From Limousia pullorum (GTDB taxonomy: Bacteria; Bacillota; Clostridia; Oscillospirales; Acutalibacteraceae): a stretch of DNA of 14,476 nt. The translations under genes were made by a program, and so were the position numbers. The notes under the pieces are model-generated. The model was not told the origin of the DNA, did no database searches, and saw nothing but the letters and a program-made list of their open reading frames with translations. This document shows, piece after piece, positions 1 to 6,378 of the stretch; position 1 is the stretch's first letter; each line of letters opens with the position of its first letter. The stretch covers positions 1 to 14,476 of the forward strand of contig DVNG01000006.1 in assembly GCA_018714545.1 (NCBI GenBank). The letters run 5' to 3'.

Positions 1-36
1 TCTACGTATTGAATATTGAAGAAGATTACACACAAA

Positions 37-74
37 AACAACCGTGGTTCAAAATTCAAAGAACCACGGTTGTT
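37..74. terminator. Bidirectional intrinsic terminator
   Basis: A perfect 14-bp inverted repeat (37-50 with 61-74, core ACCGTGGTTC) encloses a 10-base loop. On the plus strand it is followed by a T-rich run (GTTTTATTATTT). On the minus strand it is followed by TTTGTGTG, so it could stop transcripts from both sides. For the minus strand it lies about 235 bases past the argF stop and would end the arginine operon. A plus-strand gene could also end just left of the window. Seen: stem and T-rich flanks. Inferred: activity. Confidence 0.8.
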
Positions 75-104
75 GTTTTATTATTTAAAAATTAACCCAA
101 TTAT

Positions 105-190
105 GAGCAAGCCATTCTAAGTCGTTTAACATAACGTCTCGCCCGCCTTGAAACTAACTTTATTTTTAAGCCAAACCCTTTGCAAGGCGG
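105..190 (+). repeat. Composite hairpin repeat, copy 1
   Basis: First of five related ~85-bp elements in the window. Module A (105-145) starts GAGCAAGCCATTCTAA and ends CGTCTCGCCCG. Module B is a hairpin with a perfect 8-bp stem, CCGCCTTG (143-150) with CAAGGCGG (183-190), around a 32-base loop. It is followed by an A-rich tail (AAATAAAAAA). Module A differs from copy 2 at one base of 41, and the preceding AAAAATTAACCCAA is also shared, so copies 1 and 2 form a tandem with a 109-bp period. There is no coding potential. It lies in the 3' region of the arginine transcript, read in antisense by it. The function is unknown; it could be a MITE- or REP-like element or a structured RNA. Confidence 0.85.
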
Positions 191-213
191 AAATAAAAAA
201 TTAACCCAAATGT

Positions 214-298
214 GAGCAAGCCATTCTAAGTCGTTTAACAAAACGTCTCGCCCGACGTGTGCTGTCGTTAACTTTCTACGAAAGCCTTGGCACGGCGG
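214..298 (+). repeat. Composite hairpin repeat, copy 2
   Basis: Module A (214-254) matches copy 1 at 40 of 41 positions. Module B has a completely different inner sequence but keeps the hairpin: CCGACGTG (252-259) faces CACGGCGG (291-298) with one A-G mismatch. The tail AACAAAAAG reaches the argF stop codon: 10 bases separate the stem end (298) from the TAA at 309-311. The near-identity of module A next to a diverged module B suggests that the two modules evolve differently or recombine. Confidence 0.85.
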
Positions 299-308
299 AA
301 CAAAAAGA

Positions 309-1214
309 TTATTTCATGAGAGTTACTAAAACTGCTTTTTGGGCGTGGAGACGGTTTTCTGCTTCTTCGAAGATTTCTGCTGCGTGCTCTTCGAATACGT
401 CGGCTGTGATTTCCTCGCCACGGTGTGCAGGCAGACAGTGGAGAACCATTGCATCGCTCTTAGCTGCTGACATAAGCTCTTTGTTTATCTGATAGCCCTC
501 AAATGCCAAAGCTCTCTTCTTTGCTTCCTCTTCCTGACCCATTGATGCCCATACGTCTGTGATTACTACGTCTGCATCCTTAGCGGCGTCCATTGGATTT
601 CTGTACATGTGGAACTTGTCACCGTACTCTGCTGCAAAGTCCAAAATCTCCTTTGGAGGCTCATAGCCCTCTGGGCAGGCAACGTCTATTGACATTCCTG
701 TTTTAAGTGCGCCTACGATAAGGGAGTTCATCATGTTGTTGCCGTCGCCGATGAAGCACATTTTCAGCCCCTCAAGCTTACCCTTGAACTCTCTGATTGT
801 CATAAGGTCAGCCATAATCTGGCATGGGTGACAGAAGTCTGTAAGTCCATTGATTACCGGGATTGAACCATACTCAGCTAAAGCCTCAACCTCTGCCTGC
901 TCGAAAGTTCTAATCATAATACCGTCAAGGAAACGGGAAAGAACTCTTGCTGTGTCCTGAACAGGCTCGCCTCTGCCAATCTGCAAATCCTTTGAGGAAA
1001 GGAACAAAGGATGTCCGCCCAGCTGGTACATACCAACTTCAAAGGATACTCTTGTTCTTGTGCTTGCCTTTTCAAAAATCATACCCAATGATTTTCCCTC
1101 AAGGTGTCTGTGTGGAATTCCGTGCTTAAGCTCGTATTTAAGCTGGTCAGCAAGGTTCAGCATTCCTACAATTTCTTCTGTTGTGCAATCCAAAAGCTTT
1201 AAAAAGTGTTTCAT
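309..1214 (-). CDS. argF: Ornithine carbamoyltransferase
   Basis: Transfers the carbamoyl group of carbamoyl phosphate to ornithine to give citrulline, the sixth step of arginine synthesis, in the cytoplasm. The 301-residue protein has the normal family length. The carbamoyl-phosphate loop STRTR is at residues 51-55 (FEKASTRTRVSFE), HPCQ at 129-132, the ornithine-side DVWASMG at 220-226 and the catalytic HCLPAHRG at 259-266. These ornithine-specific motifs separate it from aspartate carbamoyltransferase. The ATG has a GGAGG seven bases upstream, and this site overlaps the end of argD, only 2 bp away, so translation of the two genes is probably coupled. It is the last gene of the arginine cluster. 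A catabolic OTC (arcB) is unlikely because the whole biosynthetic set precedes it. Confidence 0.97.
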   Translation of the reverse strand: MKHFLKLLDCTTEEIVGMLNLADQLKYELKHGIPHRHLEGKSLGMIFEKASTRTRVSFEVGMYQLGGHPLFLSSKDLQIGRGEPVQDTARVLSRFLDGIMIRTFEQAEVEALAEYGSIPVINGLTDFCHPCQIMADLMTIREFKGKLEGLKMCFIGDGNNMMNSLIVGALKTGMSIDVACPEGYEPPKEILDFAAEYGDKFHMYRNPMDAAKDADVVITDVWASMGQEEEAKKRALAFEGYQINKELMSAAKSDAMVLHCLPAHRGEEITADVFEEHAAEIFEEAENRLHAQKAVLVTLMK

Positions 1215-1216
1215 TT

Positions 1217-2395
1217 TTATTCCTCCGTAATTGTTTTTTCAAGAATTGAAACCGCCTTGTCTATCTCTTCATATGTGATAACCAAAGGAGGAAGCATACG
1301 AAGCAGAGTTTTAGCGGTGATTATAAGAAGTCCGTTTTCCAGACATTTTTTTGCAATCTCGCCGGCATTGTCCTTTTCAAGCTCAATACCTATCATAAGA
1401 CCCATACGGCGTACGTCCTTTACACCCTTAACGGTTCTTAATTTATTTTCAAAATATTCGCCCTTTTCCCTTACCTCTTTGAGGAAATTCTCGTCGGAAA
1501 TCTCATTAAGCACATACAATGCGCCTGCGCAGCAGACAGGGTTTCCGCCGTAGGTTGTTCCGTGGGTGGATGGTGTCATAACATTTGCGTATTTTTCGGT
1601 ACACATGCAGATTCCTATCGGAAGTCCGCCGCCGATACCCTTTGCAGAGGTGCAGACATCAGGAGCTATATCGTAATTTTCAAAGCAGTACAGCTTTCCT
1701 GTTCTTCCTGCTCCTGTCTGAACCTCGTCAACTATCAAAACAATATCCTTTTCGTCACAGAGCTTTCTCAGCTTCTGAACATAATCCTTTTCAAGGATAT
1801 TTACGCCGCCCTCGCCCTGAATAAGCTCTATCATAATTGCGCAGACTGTGTCATCCACATTATTGAGCATATCCTCAAAGTTACTGGCTTCGGCGTACTT
1901 AAATCCCGGTGTAAACGGGAAAAAGTAGTTATGGAATACGTCCTGACCTGTTGCGGAAAGGGTGGTTATTGTTCTTCCGTGGAAAGAATTTTTAAGTGTG
2001 ATAATAGTTGTTCTTTCCTTGCCGTATTTATCAAAGCTGTATTTTCTTGCAAGCTTTATTGCACACTCGTTGGCTTCCGCTCCGCTGTTTCCGAAAAACA
2101 CCTTATTAAAAGGTGTAACACTGCAAAGCTTCTCTGCAAGAGTTGAAACAACCTCGTTGTAATAGTAGTTTGAGCCGTGCTGAAGCTTATGGAGCTGGTC
2201 GGTAACTGCGTTTATCCAGCCGTCATTGCAGTAACCTACAGAGTTTACGCCGATACCGGAAGCTGTATCTATATACTCTTTACCCTCAACATCGGTAACA
2301 GTTGCGCCCTGGCCCTTATTCAAAGCCACATTATACCTGCCGTAGGTGTGCATAATATTTTCGTTGTCCAGATTTTTAATCTGTTCCGTATTCAT
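1217..2395 (-). CDS. argD: Acetylornithine aminotransferase
   Basis: PLP-dependent class III aminotransferase that converts N-acetylglutamate semialdehyde to N2-acetylornithine with glutamate as amino donor. The 392 residues are the usual length. The cofactor phosphate-binding region NSGAEANE is at 103-110, the PLP-ring Asp is in DEVQTGAGRTG (223-233), and the Schiff-base lysine is K252 in SAKGIGGGLPIG. The ATG is preceded by AGAAGG at about 7 bases. It sits 15 bp after the GNAT gene and 2 bp before argF. Close relatives act on succinylornithine or GABA; the operon makes the acetylornithine role the best call. It may also serve lysine synthesis as succinyl-DAP aminotransferase, as known for E. 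coli ArgD, but nothing here tests that. Confidence 0.95.
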   Translation of the reverse strand: MNTEQIKNLDNENIMHTYGRYNVALNKGQGATVTDVEGKEYIDTASGIGVNSVGYCNDGWINAVTDQLHKLQHGSNYYYNEVVSTLAEKLCSVTPFNKVFFGNSGAEANECAIKLARKYSFDKYGKERTTIITLKNSFHGRTITTLSATGQDVFHNYFFPFTPGFKYAEASNFEDMLNNVDDTVCAIMIELIQGEGGVNILEKDYVQKLRKLCDEKDIVLIVDEVQTGAGRTGKLYCFENYDIAPDVCTSAKGIGGGLPIGICMCTEKYANVMTPSTHGTTYGGNPVCCAGALYVLNEISDENFLKEVREKGEYFENKLRTVKGVKDVRRMGLMIGIELEKDNAGEIAKKCLENGLLIITAKTLLRMLPPLVITYEEIDKAVSILEKTITEE

Positions 2396-2410
2396 CTTTA
2401 TACCTTCTTT

Positions 2411-2836
2411 TCAGTCAGTTTTTCCGTCTGTTCTATAGGCGAAAACGTAGATATCGTCACGCTTTTTAAAGCCGAAATCTTTCCAGAAGCCCTGACCCAT
2501 ATTATTATTTTCGTAACAAAAAATGTGAGTTTTATATATTCCCTGTTCTTTCAAAGCATTCAAGGCCTTTTCCGCCATTTGATGGGCGATTTTTCTTCTT
2601 CGATAGTCGGGATGAACCGCCATGTGATATATAAATCCTCTTCTGCCGTCGTGACCGGCAAGCACTGTACCCACAATTTTGCCCTTTTCCTCAGCCACAA
2701 AACTGCAGCCTTTATTTCTTTCAAGATATTTCTGAATGTTTTCTTTACTGTCCGACTCAGACAAGGCACGTTTTGTGGTTATCTGCCACATCTCATACAT
2801 ACCCTCATAGTCACCGATCTTCATCTCTCTTATCAT
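2411..2836 (-). CDS. GNAT-family N-acetyltransferase inside the arginine operon
   Basis: A 141-residue single-domain GNAT protein that would use acetyl-CoA. Motif A is visible around residues 70-90 (HMAVHPDYRRRKIAHQM). The usual pyrophosphate-loop Gly of R-x-x-G-x-G/A is Lys here (RRRKIA), which is unusual. The C-terminal FWKDFGFKKR segment is the typical GNAT motif B end. Overall it resembles the YpeA-like group, whose substrate I do not know. Its place between argB and argD suggests a role in arginine metabolism, possibly N-acetylglutamate synthase of the short GNAT type that would prime the ArgJ cycle. That is inference; resistance or protein acetylation are alternatives. The ribosome binding site (GGAG, 9 bases before ATG) is the very end of repeat copy 4. 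Confidence 0.85.
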   Translation of the reverse strand: MIREMKIGDYEGMYEMWQITTKRALSESDSKENIQKYLERNKGCSFVAEEKGKIVGTVLAGHDGRRGFIYHMAVHPDYRRRKIAHQMAEKALNALKEQGIYKTHIFCYENNNMGQGFWKDFGFKKRDDIYVFAYRTDGKTD

Positions 2837-2847
2837 TTCTTTTATCT

Positions 2848-2931
2848 CCGACCTGCAAAGGTTATTTTTAGAAATAAACTTCGTTTCAGGTCGGGCGAGA
2901 CCTCCTCTTTGGTTTTTAGAATGGTTCGCTC
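2848..2931 (-). repeat. Composite hairpin repeat, copy 4
   Basis: Same family as the copies at 105 and 214 but on the opposite strand. Read on the minus strand it starts GAGCGAACCATTCTAA, reaches GGTCTCGCCCG, and closes with a perfect 8-bp hairpin (CCGACCTG at 2848-2855 with CAGGTCGG at 2887-2894). An inner stem TTATTT/AAATAA lies within the loop. The minus-strand tail CGGAGATAAAAGAA leads directly into the GNAT start codon, so the repeat end doubles as its Shine-Dalgarno sequence. It is tandem with copy 5 (115-bp period). Confidence 0.85.
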
Positions 2932-2962
2932 TCAGCTAACTTTATTTTTAAATTTTTTATCT

Positions 2963-3046
2963 CCGACCTGCAAGGGTTATTTTTAGAAATAAACTTCATT
3001 TCAGGTCGGGCGAGACCTTCTCTTTGAATTTTAGAATGGTTCGCTC
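2963..3046 (-). repeat. Composite hairpin repeat, copy 5
   Basis: Nearly identical to copy 4, with the same 8-bp stem CCGACCTG (2963-2970) / CAGGTCGG (3002-3009) and the same module A on the minus strand (GAGCGAACCATTCTAA). The tail GGAGATAAAAAAT resembles that of copy 4 but no start codon follows, so it is not a working ribosome binding site. If the candidate promoter at 3071-3098 is real, copies 5 and 4 together would form the sense-orientation leader of the GNAT-argD-argF transcript. Confidence 0.85.
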
Positions 3047-3070
3047 TCATTTTACTTTTTATATTATTTT

Positions 3071-3098
3071 TATATAAAGCACATATTTTTCTTTACAA
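3071..3098 (-). promoter_or_regulatory. Possible internal sigma-A promoter for GNAT-argD-argF
   Basis: On the minus strand TTGTAA (3093-3098) is followed after 16 bases by TATATA (3071-3076). It lies in the 80-bp AT-rich stretch between repeat copies 5 and 3 and would start RNA near 3064. The match is moderate and the region is very AT-rich, so a chance hit is possible. The 383-bp gap to argB makes a separate promoter reasonable. I see no convincing ARG box beside it. Confidence 0.35.
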
Positions 3099-3125
3099 GA
3101 AATATTTTCATATCCATTCTTTATG

Positions 3126-3210
3126 CGGGCGAGCCATTCCAATAACTAAGGAGAACGTCTCGCCCGGCGTGTGCAGAACTTTAAGATAATATGAAACCTC
3201 TGCACGCCGG
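3126..3210 (+). repeat. Composite hairpin repeat, copy 3
   Basis: The most perfectly paired copy. Module A forms its own 8-bp stem: CGGGCGAG (3126-3133) pairs with CTCGCCCG (3159-3166). Module B pairs CCGGCG + TGCAGA (3164-3169, 3172-3177) with TCTGCA + CGCCGG (3199-3210), giving 12 bp with a 2-base bulge. The two stems share 3164-3166, so both cannot be fully formed at once. The tail AAATAAAAATT runs into the argB stop codon (TAA at 3220-3222), 9 bases from the stem end. Orientation is as in copies 1 and 2, opposite to copies 4 and 5. Confidence 0.85.
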
Positions 3211-3219
3211 AAATAAAAA

Positions 3220-4071
3220 TTAAAAAAACATTGTGCCGATACCTTCGTCGCTGAAGAGTTCTATGAGGATTGAGTGAGGGATTCTGCCGTCCAGAATGTG
3301 AGCACGGTCTACGCCCTGACGTACAGCCTCAACACAGCAGTCGATTTTCGGAATCATTCCGCCGCTTATAATGCCCTCGTTTTTAAGGCGTGGAACTTCG
3401 CTGACATTTACAACGGAAATAAGTGTGTCCTCGTCGTCCTTGTCACGGAGCAAGCCTCTTACATCGGTCATGAGGATAAGCTTCTTGGCGTTGAGCTTTG
3501 CGGCAATGGCTGAAGCGGCTATGTCTGCGTTTATGTTGTAAACTTCGCCCTCAGAACCGCCGGCAACTGTAGCAATAACCGGAATGTATCCGCTGTTGAT
3601 AACGTCGTTGATAACTGTAACGTCTACATCTGTGATGTCACCAACAAAACCGATGTCTCCGTTTTTGGTTTGCTTCTCTGCTTTCAAAAGATTTCCGTCA
3701 AGACCGCAAAGTCCTATTGCTTTACCGCCGCTTAAATTGAGCTGGTTTGCAAGGCTCTTGTTTACCTTTCCGGCAAGCACCATTTGAACAATGTCGATTG
3801 TCTCCTCGTCGGTAACTCTCATGCCGTTTACAAATTTGCTTTCTTTTCCGGTCTTTTTAAGCATTGCGTTTATTTCAGGGCCGCCGCCGTGAACCAAAAC
3901 CACGTTTACGCCTACAAGCTGCAAAAGCACTATGTCACTCATAACTGCGCTTTTAAGCTCTTCGTTTATCATAGCGTTTCCGCCGTATTTTACAACAACA
4001 GTCTTTCCTGCATATTTCTGGATGTAAGGCATAGCCTGTACAAGAACTTGGGCTCTGTTTGATACTTCCAC
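3220..4071 (-). CDS. argB: N-acetylglutamate kinase (arginine-sensitive type)
   Basis: Phosphorylates N-acetylglutamate, the second and usually committed step of the cyclic arginine pathway. Amino-acid kinase fold: KYGGNAM at residues 28-34 and HGGGPEI at 61-67 bind ATP and substrate. The N-terminal helix (NRAQVLVQAMPYIQKY) and the C-terminal GIGTMFF are features of hexameric kinases inhibited by arginine, so feedback inhibition is likely; this follows family knowledge. I chose the GTG start at 4069-4071: GGGAGG lies 7 bases upstream and the protein (283 aa) then begins MEVSNRAQVL as in relatives. A TTG at 4104 would add 11 residues, including the translated ribosome site, and is unlikely. 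It lies 36 bp after argJ. Confidence 0.95.
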   Translation of the reverse strand: MEVSNRAQVLVQAMPYIQKYAGKTVVVKYGGNAMINEELKSAVMSDIVLLQLVGVNVVLVHGGGPEINAMLKKTGKESKFVNGMRVTDEETIDIVQMVLAGKVNKSLANQLNLSGGKAIGLCGLDGNLLKAEKQTKNGDIGFVGDITDVDVTVINDVINSGYIPVIATVAGGSEGEVYNINADIAASAIAAKLNAKKLILMTDVRGLLRDKDDEDTLISVVNVSEVPRLKNEGIISGGMIPKIDCCVEAVRQGVDRAHILDGRIPHSILIELFSDEGIGTMFF

Positions 4072-4107
4072 AATTTTTCCTCCCTTTTTCCTCAAACTCT
4101 GCAAAAA

Positions 4108-5331
4108 TCAGGTGCGGTAATCGCCGTTGATTTTTACATAGTCATAGGTAAGGTCACAGCCGTAAGCCTGAGCCTTTCCCTCGCCGTCGCCGACGTTTAC
4201 AAGTATTTCTATCTCTTTTTCAAGGAGAATTTCTTTGGCTTTCTCCTCGCTGAATTCTATTCCTGCGCCGTTTCTGCAAACAGCAATTTCTCCCTTTACG
4301 GATTTAAAGTCAACGTCAACCTTTGTAACGTCCACGTCGGCGCCGCTGTAACCAACTGCGCAAAGCACACGTCCCCAGTTTGCGTCAGCTCCAAACATAG
4401 CCGCCTTTAAAAGGCTTGAGCAGATAACGCTTTTTGAAACCATAACTGCGTCTTTCTTGGTCTTTGCTCCGGTTACTGTGCAGATGAGAAGCTTTGTTGC
4501 TCCCTCTCCGTCGCCGGCAAGCTTCTTGGCAAGCTGTTTAAATGCTTCTGTTATTCCCTCTACAAAATCCCTGTAATCCTGGTTTTTCTCGGTGATTTCA
4601 GGGTTTCCTGCAAGGCCGGAAGCCATAATTGCCAATGTATCGTTGGTTGATGTGTCGCCGTCAACGCTTACCATGTTGTAGCTGTCCTCTACAGCCTCTT
4701 TCAATGCATCGTAAAGCATTTCGGAGGAGATAGCGGCGTCTGTTGTAACAAAGGAAAGCATTGTTCCCATGTTTATGTGAATCATGCCGCTGCCCTTGGC
4801 AATACCGCCCACTGTTACGGTTTTTCCGCCCAGGGTCATCTCCATAGCCATTTCCTTTTTAACAGTGTCTGTGGTCATAATGGCTTCGGCGGCGTCTGTA
4901 CCGCCCTCTTTGGAAAGGTTGCCTTTCATCATGGCAACGCCTTTTTCTATAGGCTCTATTGGGAGAACCTGTCCGATAACTCCCGTTGACGCCACAATAA
5001 CGTCGTTGCTGTCAACGCCCAAAGCGTCGGCGGCAAGACTGCACATTTTCTCAGCCTTTTCAACGCCGTCGGCATTGCAGGTGTTGGCGTTTCCGCTGTT
5101 TACAATTACCGCCTGAGCATAACCGTCGGCAAGGTGGTTTTGTGTAACCAAGATTGCTGATGATTTAACCAAATTCTTTGTGTAAACTGCGGCGGCTGTA
5201 CATTTTTTCTCGCAGTAAATAAGGGCAACGTCCCTTTTTGTTTTGTTGGAGGGCTTTACGGAAGCGCACACTCCGGCGGCGGTAAAACCTTTAGGAGCTG
5301 TTACAGAACCCTCGATAAATTTATAGCTCAT
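4108..5331 (-). CDS. argJ: Glutamate N-acetyltransferase / N-acetylglutamate synthase (ArgJ precursor)
   Basis: Moves the acetyl group from N-acetylornithine to glutamate, releasing ornithine and renewing N-acetylglutamate; many members also use acetyl-CoA. It is a self-cleaving Ntn-hydrolase-like enzyme of 407 residues, normal length. KGSGMIHINMGTML (179-192) holds the cleavage site; T190 would be the new N-terminal nucleophile of the beta chain, preceded here by Gly rather than the more often quoted Ala. MTTDT is at 152-156. GAGGTG before the ATG is a good ribosome site, and argC ends 12 bp upstream. Its presence explains why no argE is needed. Sequence alone does not say whether it is mono- or bifunctional. 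Confidence 0.96.
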   Translation of the reverse strand: MSYKFIEGSVTAPKGFTAAGVCASVKPSNKTKRDVALIYCEKKCTAAAVYTKNLVKSSAILVTQNHLADGYAQAVIVNSGNANTCNADGVEKAEKMCSLAADALGVDSNDVIVASTGVIGQVLPIEPIEKGVAMMKGNLSKEGGTDAAEAIMTTDTVKKEMAMEMTLGGKTVTVGGIAKGSGMIHINMGTMLSFVTTDAAISSEMLYDALKEAVEDSYNMVSVDGDTSTNDTLAIMASGLAGNPEITEKNQDYRDFVEGITEAFKQLAKKLAGDGEGATKLLICTVTGAKTKKDAVMVSKSVICSSLLKAAMFGADANWGRVLCAVGYSGADVDVTKVDVDFKSVKGEIAVCRNGAGIEFSEEKAKEILLEKEIEILVNVGDGEGKAQAYGCDLTYDYVKINGDYRT

Positions 5332-5343
5332 GCTGTCACCTCA

Positions 5344-6378
5344 TTAAAATGCAGGAGGAACAATTTTAAGTCCCTCTGTTTCCTCAAGACCGCAGACAAT
5401 GTTCATGTTCTGGATTGCCTGACCAGCCGCACCCTTGACCATGTTGTCAATGGCGGAAACCGCAACAAATGTACCTGTTCTGAAATCAGTGTGTATTGAT
5501 ATATCGCAGAAGTTTGAATACTTTACATCGTGAATGTCTGCAACCTGACCAGCAGGAAGAAGTCTGATAAAATATTCGCCCTTGTAAAATTCTTCGTAAG
5601 CCTTTCTAAGCTGTTCTTCGGTAACGCCCTCTTTAAGTCTTGCATAGCAGGTGGCAAGAATACCACGGTTTACCGGAAGAAGATGAGGAACAAAAGTGAT
5701 TTTTACGTCCTCGCCGGAAAGCTTTGAAAGTGTCTGTTCAATCTCCGGTGTGTGGCGGTGGCTTGCAACCTTGTATGGGTGGAAGCCCTCGTTAAGCTCC
5801 GGATAGTGATTGCCCTGGGAAAGTCCTCTGCCTGCGCCGGTTACACCGCTTTTACAGTCGCAGATAATTCCCTTTGTTTCGATAAGTCCGTTGGCAATTG
5901 CAGGAGCCAAAGCCAAAGGTGAGCAGGTTGTATAACAGCCCGGGTTTGCGATAACCTTTCTGCCCTTAATCTTATCACGGAAGAACTCAGGCAAGCCGTA
6001 AACAGCCTCTTTGTGAAGCTCTTTGTTTATGTATTCGCCGCCGTACCACTGCTTGTATTCCTCTTCGCTTTCAAGGCGGAAATCTGCGCCCAAGTCGATG
6101 AAGATTTTATCCTGATTATAGCACTTCTCGGCCAGCTCCTGGGAAAGTCCGTGGGGCAGTGCGGCAAAGATAACCTGACTTTTTTCAACAACTGCGTCGG
6201 CGTTTTCGCATACCATGTCGTTTAAAAATCTGTAGCTGTGATACACGTCGCTGATTTTCTTTCCCTCAAAGGAAACTGAGCTTATAGCCGCAATCTCCGC
6301 ATGGGGATGATTCATAAGAAGTCTTACAAGCTCTGCACCTGCATAGCCTGTTGCTCCGATTATTCCAACCTTTATCAT
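5344..6378 (-). CDS. argC: N-acetyl-gamma-glutamyl-phosphate reductase
   Basis: NADPH-dependent reduction of N-acetylglutamyl phosphate to the semialdehyde, the third step of the pathway. 344 residues, normal for the single-domain bacterial form. The N-terminal Rossmann motif GATGYAGAEL is at 8-17, the catalytic cysteine is C148 in NPGCYTT, and the substrate-site histidine region is ASHRHTPEIEQ. The ATG overlaps the argH stop by 4 bp (ATGA), and AGGAG/AAAGG within the end of argH serves as ribosome site, so the pair is probably translationally coupled. Confidence 0.97.
   Translation of the reverse strand: MIKVGIIGATGYAGAELVRLLMNHPHAEIAAISSVSFEGKKISDVYHSYRFLNDMVCENADAVVEKSQVIFAALPHGLSQELAEKCYNQDKIFIDLGADFRLESEEEYKQWYGGEYINKELHKEAVYGLPEFFRDKIKGRKVIANPGCYTTCSPLALAPAIANGLIETKGIICDCKSGVTGAGRGLSQGNHYPELNEGFHPYKVASHRHTPEIEQTLSKLSGEDVKITFVPHLLPVNRGILATCYARLKEGVTEEQLRKAYEEFYKGEYFIRLLPAGQVADIHDVKYSNFCDISIHTDFRTGTFVAVSAIDNMVKGAAGQAIQNMNIVCGLEETEGLKIVPPAF

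Noticed and set aside
105..298. CRISPR array or tandem satellite
   Set aside because: Only two units per tandem, no uniform spacers, each unit is an internally structured element, and other copies are inverted; no cas genes.
2177..2986. Long plus-strand open frame (269 codons) antisense to argD and the GNAT gene
   Set aside because: It runs across two well-supported minus-strand genes and the repeats, has no ribosome site, and its translation has no recognisable domain; it is a shadow frame.
2848..3210. Repeats as ordinary intrinsic terminators
   Set aside because: In element orientation the hairpin is followed by A-rich, not T-rich, sequence. In the other orientation it is followed by GGGCGAGAC. 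Neither fits.
4072..4104. Upstream TTG start for argB
   Set aside because: The extension would include the GGGAGG ribosome site, and the GTG at 4071 has ideal spacing and family-like N-terminus.
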